Assembly: GCA_002419215.1 (NCBI GenBank)
Contig: DIFQ01000049.1
Span: forward strand, 1 to 10,205
DNA length: 10,205 bases
From: Syntrophaceae bacterium UBA5744
GTDB lineage: Bacteria > Desulfobacterota > Syntrophia > Syntrophales > UBA2192
Reading direction: 5' to 3'
Part shown: positions 7,219-10,205 of the stretch, one piece after another
Layout of the letters: each line of letters starts with the position of its first letter
Numbering within the stretch: position 1 is the stretch's first letter
Made by a program: the position numbers and the translations under genes
The notes under the pieces: model-generated
Told to the model about the DNA's origin: nothing
Databases searched by the model: none
The model's input: the letters and a program-made list of their open reading frames with translations, nothing else

Positions 7219-7272
7219 GCTGTTGCAACCCCTTTTGGTGTACTTTCCGGCTCTTGCGGGCAGGTACCGAGC

Positions 7273-7301
7273 ACTATAGGGGATCGTCCCCGGGCTGTCA
7301 A
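7273..7301 (-). promoter_or_regulatory. Sigma-70 promoter of the UPF0182 gene
   Basis: On the minus strand a perfect TTGACA (plus-strand 7296-7301) and TATAGT (7273-7278) are separated by exactly 17 nt. Transcription would begin near 7266, about 48 nt before the ATG at 7218. This is the best promoter match in the window. Confidence 0.82.
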
Positions 7302-7409
7302 GGCGCGTGCCGCCGCGGTGCCCTTGACGGGGAGTGTATAATGCGGCATGAATAAATCAATGTAAGCCACGGACCCCGACTTCGTCCGGGGTTATCGACG
7401 GGAGAGACA

Positions 7410-7508
7410 CCCTCTCCCCTCGCAGGAGAGCCCTTCGACAGGCTCAGGGCTGTGAGCACCTGTTCTGAGTCTGCCGAAGGATGTCGAATGGGAGCAGGGG
7501 TGAGGGGG
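7410..7508. repeat. CCCTCTCCC...AGGGGTGAGGG repeat, interrupted copy
   Basis: The left half CCCTCTCCCCTCGCAGGAGAG (7410-7430) and the right half GGGAGCAGGGGTGAGGGGG (7490-7508) are recognisable by comparison with the uninterrupted copy at 9585-9620. They are separated here by about 59 nt, mostly the palindrome at 7431-7480. This looks like one repeat inserted in another. Confidence 0.6.
7431..7480 (+). repeat. CCTTCGACAGGCTCAG palindromic repeat, copy 2 (full hairpin)
   Basis: CCTTCGACAGGCTCAG (7432-7447) pairs with CTGAGTCTGCCGAAGG (7465-7480) over 16 positions with two mismatches. The right side segment GAGCACCTGTTCTGAG (7454-7469) is the exact reverse complement of 7949-7964 in copy 3, so the two copies lie in opposite orientation around the small orphan gene. 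Confidence 0.85.
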
Positions 7509-7534
7509 AATCAACAAAGGGGGGACAACGCGAT

Positions 7535-7795
7535 ATGGAAGCCTACAGGATCGGCGATCATGTCATCGCCGCCGACACGGAAGAGGATGCCCGGCATTTC
7601 TACAAGGATGAGGTGGGGAAAGATCCACCGGCTGCCGTCGAGGAGTTGATCGTATCCGTCGAGGTGCCGGCCGGGGAGGGGAAAACGGCCACCATCCGGG
7701 ATCTGATCAACAAGATCATGGACGAACGCAATGACTGGTTGCGTATGGGCGTGCCCTGTGATTTGCATTACCCGTTCATCGTCGCCAAGCTGTGA
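7535..7795 (+). CDS. Hypothetical 86-residue protein
   Basis: I do not recognise this protein. ATG 7535 is chosen because AAAGGGGGG (7517-7525) precedes it; earlier in-frame starts run into the repeat element. The sequence is acidic and compact: MEAYRIGDHVIAADTEEDAR, a HFYKDEVG helix, LIVSVEVPAGEGKTATIRDL, then a helix with DERNDWLRMG and an ending VPCDLHYPFIVAKL. There is no signal peptide or membrane segment, so it is probably cytoplasmic. The one Cys lies in the conserved-looking VPCDLHYPF end. The codon pattern (G/C at third positions) supports real coding. It stands alone, with repeats on both sides, and no convincing promoter was found. A small orphan of a mobile or lineage-specific kind is possible. 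Confidence 0.7.
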   Translation: MEAYRIGDHVIAADTEEDARHFYKDEVGKDPPAAVEELIVSVEVPAGEGKTATIRDLINKIMDERNDWLRMGVPCDLHYPFIVAKL

Positions 7796-7862
7796 GTGGG
7801 TGCAGGGTAGAGGGGCACGAGCCCCTTTCATGTCCTGTACATGAATCCTGACAAAATATAGA

Positions 7863-7983
7863 AAATGAGTCATTGCGAGAGAAGCGCGGCAATCTTCGAT
7901 ATTTATATTTAAATCGTGGATTACCACACCTCGCGACCCTTCGACAGGCTCAGAACAGGTGCTCGGCTCGTAATGACCCATTT
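7863..7983. repeat. 121-bp palindromic MITE/REP-like element
   Basis: The ends AAATGAGTCATTGCGAG (7863-7879) and CTCGTAATGACCCATTT (7967-7983) are inverted repeats matching at 15 of 17 positions. A second inner pair, GGCAATCTTCGAT and ATCGTGGATTACC, flanks an AT-rich centre. It has no coding capacity. The right arm is interrupted by the repeat copy at 7937-7970. It occupies most of the 241-bp gap before the lipoprotein gene. Confidence 0.78.
7937..7970 (-). repeat. CCTTCGACAGGCTCAG repeat, copy 3, partial and nested
   Basis: CCCTTCGACAGGCTCAGAAC matches the family core. The segment 7949-7964 is the exact reverse complement of 7454-7469 in copy 2. Only one arm plus the centre is present, and it lies inside the 121-bp palindromic element. 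Confidence 0.75.
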
Positions 7984-8036
7984 CTGGTGATGCGAAATTT
8001 TTCAATTTCGTCAACATCTGTCCTTGAGGTGTTCCG

Positions 8037-8795
8037 TTGATTCGCTACCGCCCGCTTCTCTTCCTGCTCATCGTCCTGATCCTCGCCGGTTGCGCCAGGC
8101 GGGAGGCGCCGTCCGAGCCGATACGGCCGGCGGGCAAGGGGCCCATGCCTGCGAAGATGGGCTTCACCATCCAGGCTGGCGCCTTCTCCAAGGCCGAAAA
8201 CGCGGCAAGTCTCACCGGCAAGCTGAATCGCGAGGGCCTTTCAGCCTATTACTTCGTTTACAAGACCGGTCTCTACAAGGTGCGTTTCGGAAACTTCAAG
8301 ACGGCCGAGGCCGCTGCGGAGCGGGCCAGGCGCCTGGCGGACAAGGGCATCATCGAGGAGTACTGGATCGTCAACCCCCGCGAGTATGCCATCGCCCTCA
8401 AGGAGAAAAAGGGCGAGGAGTATGTGCGCGACGAGATCGTCAGAACGGCAGGGAGCTTCATCGGCGTCCCCTACCTGTGGGGCGGCGACTCGGCGGACGA
8501 GGGATTCGACTGCAGCGGGTTCACCATGGCCGTCTACCAGTACAACGGCCTCATGCTGCCCCACTCGTCGCGGGACCAGTCCGGGATGGGCACCCCGGTC
8601 AGCAGGGGGAATCTCGAGAAGGGCGATCTGGTTTTCTTCAACACGAACAATTCGGGGAAGGTCTCCCACGTGGGGGTCTACATCGGCAGCGGGCGCTTTA
8701 TCCACGCACCCGGACGCGGAAAGAAGATCGGCATCGAATCACTCGACGGCAAGTACTACAGCACGCACTACGCGGGCGGGCGTTCGCTGTTGTGA
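8037..8795 (+). CDS. SPOR-domain NlpC/P60 peptidoglycan hydrolase lipoprotein
   Basis: The 252-residue protein begins with a lipoprotein signal peptide (RYR, a hydrophobic core, lipobox LAGC with Cys19), so it is probably anchored in an envelope membrane facing the periplasm. Residues about 42-110 form a SPOR domain (FTIQAGAFSKAENAASL ... YKVRFGNFKTAEAA), which binds denuded glycan at division sites. Residues about 126-252 are an NlpC/P60 endopeptidase with catalytic Cys159 (DCSGF), His211 (SHVGVYIG) and His223 (FIHAPG), intact for cleaving peptidoglycan stem peptides. The start is a TTG at 8037 with GAGGTG at 8026-8031. An in-frame stop at 8025-8027 rules out any earlier start. It converges on the kinase gene with only 5 nt between stops. 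A septal or remodelling hydrolase is inferred. Confidence 0.92.
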   Translation: MIRYRPLLFLLIVLILAGCARREAPSEPIRPAGKGPMPAKMGFTIQAGAFSKAENAASLTGKLNREGLSAYYFVYKTGLYKVRFGNFKTAEAAAERARRLADKGIIEEYWIVNPREYAIALKEKKGEEYVRDEIVRTAGSFIGVPYLWGGDSADEGFDCSGFTMAVYQYNGLMLPHSSRDQSGMGTPVSRGNLEKGDLVFFNTNNSGKVSHVGVYIGSGRFIHAPGRGKKIGIESLDGKYYSTHYAGGRSLL

Positions 8796-8800
8796 GGAAA

Positions 8801-9334
8801 TCACGCGGCGGTGTGGCGCTCGACGACCCTGCCGAAAGCGGCCAGGGCCTCCTCCAGGGTGCCCGTGTTCACGATGTACTCGTCGGCCAGCGCGATGGGG
8901 ACGGAAAGGCCGTATTCGATCTCCCGCCGGTCGCGCCCATCAAAGGCCGCAGCCGAGTCGTCCGAGCGGCCCCGGGCGAGAACCCGCTGTTTGCGCAGCG
9001 CTCTCGGGGCGAGAAATGCGACAACGACAGTCTCGGCCTGCTCCCCGATGAGCTCGATCTCCTGCTTCGAGCGGATCCCTTCCATGAACACAACAGGCGC
9101 TCCTGATTCCACGGCCGTCTTCAGGGCGAGCCTCGTCACCCCCAACCCGTCGCTGCCCCTGAGTTCCGTCGAGAGCCTGGCCATGCTCTCGGCATCGGGC
9201 GACACGTGCCTCCGGGCCGCTTCCGCCCGGACGATGTCGCCGGTGGCAAAATAGGGATACCCCCTGGCTCGGGCAACCTGCCGGGCGATGTCCTTTCCGG
9301 CAGCCGGCATTCCAATGACAATGAAGCACTTCAT
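8801..9334 (-). CDS. UPF0200-like P-loop nucleotide kinase (COG0237-related)
   Basis: The 177-residue protein follows the pattern of the UPF0200 family, known mainly from archaea and related to dephospho-CoA and adenylate kinases. It has a P-loop GMPAAGKD (8-15), YFATGDIVRAEAARR after it, the LSTELRGSDGLGV region, VVFMEGIRSKQEIE (Walker B-like strand then the GIRS motif), an R-rich lid with RGRSDD, and ALADEYIVNTGTLEEAL near the end. The residue after the P-loop Lys is Asp15, where Ser/Thr normally ligates Mg. ATG 9334 has GAGGAGAGAGAA directly upstream on the minus strand; the frame stays open further but into repeat-like intergenic DNA. Length agrees with the family. The substrate is not known, and phosphotransfer is inferred from the fold. 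Predicted cytoplasmic and monocistronic. Confidence 0.83.
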   Translation of the reverse strand: MKCFIVIGMPAAGKDIARQVARARGYPYFATGDIVRAEAARRHVSPDAESMARLSTELRGSDGLGVTRLALKTAVESGAPVVFMEGIRSKQEIELIGEQAETVVVAFLAPRALRKQRVLARGRSDDSAAAFDGRDRREIEYGLSVPIALADEYIVNTGTLEEALAAFGRVVERHTAA

Positions 9335-9408
9335 TTCTCTCTCCTCGATCAAGCGCTGATGCATGTGCGAGATTTCCGCTGCCGCCTCTGCGTCCCGCTG
9401 CTTTTTCT

Positions 9409-9436
9409 GTTGACTGTCGGCTGATGGCTGTCGGCT
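9409..9436. repeat. Heptamer-periodic array, four units
   Basis: The plus strand reads GTTGACT, GTCGGCT, GATGGCT, GTCGGCT: four consecutive 7-bp units with a shared GnnGnCT frame. It lies in the leader region of the kinase gene, 75 nt upstream of its start. Confidence 0.7.
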
Positions 9437-9447
9437 TCTTTTCGGAA

Positions 9448-9468
9448 TCCCTATACCCGATACCCTGT
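9448..9468 (-). repeat. Degenerate ACAGGGT heptamer array, three units
   Basis: On the minus strand the units read ACAGGGT, ATCGGGT, ATAGGGA. The first matches the perfect array at 4188-4208. Same unit length and same total length of 21 bp. Confidence 0.65.
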
Positions 9469-9482
9469 CTCCCGTGCAAGGG

Positions 9483-9511
9483 TTGACCGGTGTTTCCCTT
9501 TCGTCTATATA
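9483..9511 (+). promoter_or_regulatory. Putative sigma-70 promoter of the thioesterase gene
   Basis: TTGACC (9483-9488) and TATATA (9506-9511) are separated by 17 nt. The -35 matches five of six consensus bases and the -10 four of six. The start would be near 9518, leaving a leader of about 140 nt that includes the hairpin repeat at 9585-9620. Confidence 0.55.
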
Positions 9512-9584
9512 AAAAAACGGACTGCGTCGGCTGATCCATGCCTTTTCCGGATACCCCTTCTGTGAGGGATGCACCTTATAGGCT

Positions 9585-9620
9585 CCCTCTCCCTTGAGGG
9601 GAGAGGGCAGGGGTGAGGGT
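9585..9620 (+). repeat. CCCTCTCCC/GGGAGAGGG hairpin repeat with AGGGGTGAGGG tail
   Basis: CCCTCTCCC (9585-9593) pairs perfectly with GGGAGAGGG (9599-9607) and is followed by CAGGGGTGAGGGT. Related copies lie at 7410-7508 (interrupted) and 10183-10205 (cut by the window end). It would lie in the leader of the thioesterase transcript. There is no T run, so it is not a typical terminator. Confidence 0.8.
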
Positions 9621-9660
9621 GAATGATGTCTGCCAACGAAACTGTCTGAGGGAGTGAGAC

Positions 9661-10164
9661 ATGCAAGGAAAGAAAGTCAAGGAAAGCAGCATCCTGCTGG
9701 CCCAGGTCATGAACCCCCAGGACGCAAACCCCGCCGGGAATGTTCACGGTGGAGTCATCATGAAGCTCATCGACACGGCGGCGGGGGCGGCCGCGGTGAA
9801 GCACTCGCGGTCGAACTGCGTGACGGCCTCCATCGACCGTCTCGATTTTCATCATCCCGTATTCATCGGCGACCTGGTCACCCTGAAGGCGGGCGTCACC
9901 TACACGGGCAAAAGCTCCATGGAAGTCGGCGTTCGCGTCGAGTCGCAGAATCTCCTGACCGGGGAGACCCGCCACACCGTCTCGGCCTACATGACCTTTG
10001 TGGCACTGGACAGGAACGGCAAGCCGGTCGCGATCCCGCCGCTCATCCTGGAGACGCCCGAAGAGCAGCGGCGCAACCGCGAGGCGCAGTCCAGGAGGGA
10101 GACGCGACTTCGGGAAAAGACAAAAGAGAAGGCATGCCAGCTCTACGCAGAGAGCTGCGACTGA
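9661..10164 (+). CDS. Acyl-CoA thioesterase, hot-dog fold (ACOT/YciA-like)
   Basis: The 167-residue product is a single hot-dog domain of the kind that hydrolyses acyl-CoA to free acid and CoA. Visible hallmarks are NPAGNVHGGVIMKLIDTAAG (23-42), where Asp38 is the likely catalytic acid and HGG starts the central helix; then SIDRLDFHHPVFIGDLVTLKAGVTYTG, and the paired strand SMEVGVRVESQNLLTGE with TVSAYMTFVALD. From about residue 130 the chain turns into a charged tail (PEEQRRNREAQSRRETRLRE) common in this group. It ends with two Cys close together. The ATG at 9661 is preceded by GAGGGAGTGAGAC. It follows a promoter-like sequence and seems to be a single unit. Chain-length preference cannot be read from the sequence; a cytoplasmic tetramer or hexamer is known for the family. 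Confidence 0.93.
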   Translation: MQGKKVKESSILLAQVMNPQDANPAGNVHGGVIMKLIDTAAGAAAVKHSRSNCVTASIDRLDFHHPVFIGDLVTLKAGVTYTGKSSMEVGVRVESQNLLTGETRHTVSAYMTFVALDRNGKPVAIPPLILETPEEQRRNREAQSRRETRLREKTKEKACQLYAESCD

Positions 10165-10182
10165 ACACTCCCCATCTTGCCC

Positions 10183-10205
10183 CCCTCTCCCCTGGCGGGA
10201 GAGCA
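10183..10205 (+). repeat. CCCTCTCCC-type hairpin repeat, truncated at window end
   Basis: CCCTCTCCCCTGGCGGGAGAG matches the left arm and the start of the right arm of the repeat at 9585-9620. It begins 18 nt after the thioesterase stop codon. The remainder lies outside the window. Confidence 0.65.

Noticed and set aside
7324..7342. TTGACG and TATAAT on the plus strand as a promoter for the 86-residue gene
   Set aside because: The two boxes are only 7 nt apart. TATAAT at 7337-7342 alone, with no -35 at the right distance, is too weak a claim.
7373..7392. GC-rich hairpin ACCCCGAC-TTC-GTCCGGGGT as a terminator
   Set aside because: There is no T run after it and no plus-strand gene before it; it is more likely part of the repeat-rich intergenic DNA.
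8796..8800. Bidirectional terminator between the convergent lipoprotein and kinase genes
   Set aside because: Only 5 nt separate the stops, and no hairpin with a T run is seen at either gene end.

Overview
The window is about 60% GC and codes on both strands with short intergenic gaps. Strong Shine-Dalgarno sites decide most starts, including GTG and TTG starts. The gene set suggests an anaerobic deltaproteobacterium-type genome (Desulfobacterota, perhaps Syntrophales-like): UPF0182, a SPOR-NlpC/P60 lipoprotein, a hot-dog thioesterase, a probable selenoprotein, and families of dispersed palindromic intergenic repeats. This placement is inference; there is no rRNA or other marker gene.

Layout. 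1-510 (+) is the 3' part of a SAM-dependent methyltransferase. 575-838 (+) is the most interesting gene. It is a small thioredoxin-like protein whose frame is broken only by an in-frame TGA at 614-616. That TGA makes a U-R-S-C (UxxC) redox motif and is followed at the correct distance by a SECIS-like hairpin. A conventional annotation would give only a short downstream fragment or nothing. 1074-2003 (-) is a PlsC-type acyltransferase with an altered HX4D motif, divergent from 2157-3329 (+), a THUMP-domain 23S rRNA methyltransferase-like protein. 3483-4184 (+) is a secreted protein of unknown function with a Lys/Asp/Gly tail, closed by a clear terminator. 4477-7218 (-) is a UPF0182 membrane protein behind a near-consensus promoter. 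7535-7795 (+) is an orphan 86-residue protein between repeat elements. 8037-8795 (+) is a SPOR + NlpC/P60 lipoprotein that converges on 8801-9334 (-), a UPF0200-like P-loop kinase. 9661-10164 (+) is an acyl-CoA thioesterase.

The genes do not form one pathway. Envelope and lipid functions recur (acyltransferase, UPF0182, cell-wall hydrolase, secreted protein, acyl-CoA thioesterase), but most are single-gene units. The intergenic regions at 4185-4476, 7365-7520, 7800-7990, 9400-9620 and 10183-10205 are filled with several dispersed repeat families, two of them apparently nested, and with heptamer-periodic arrays.
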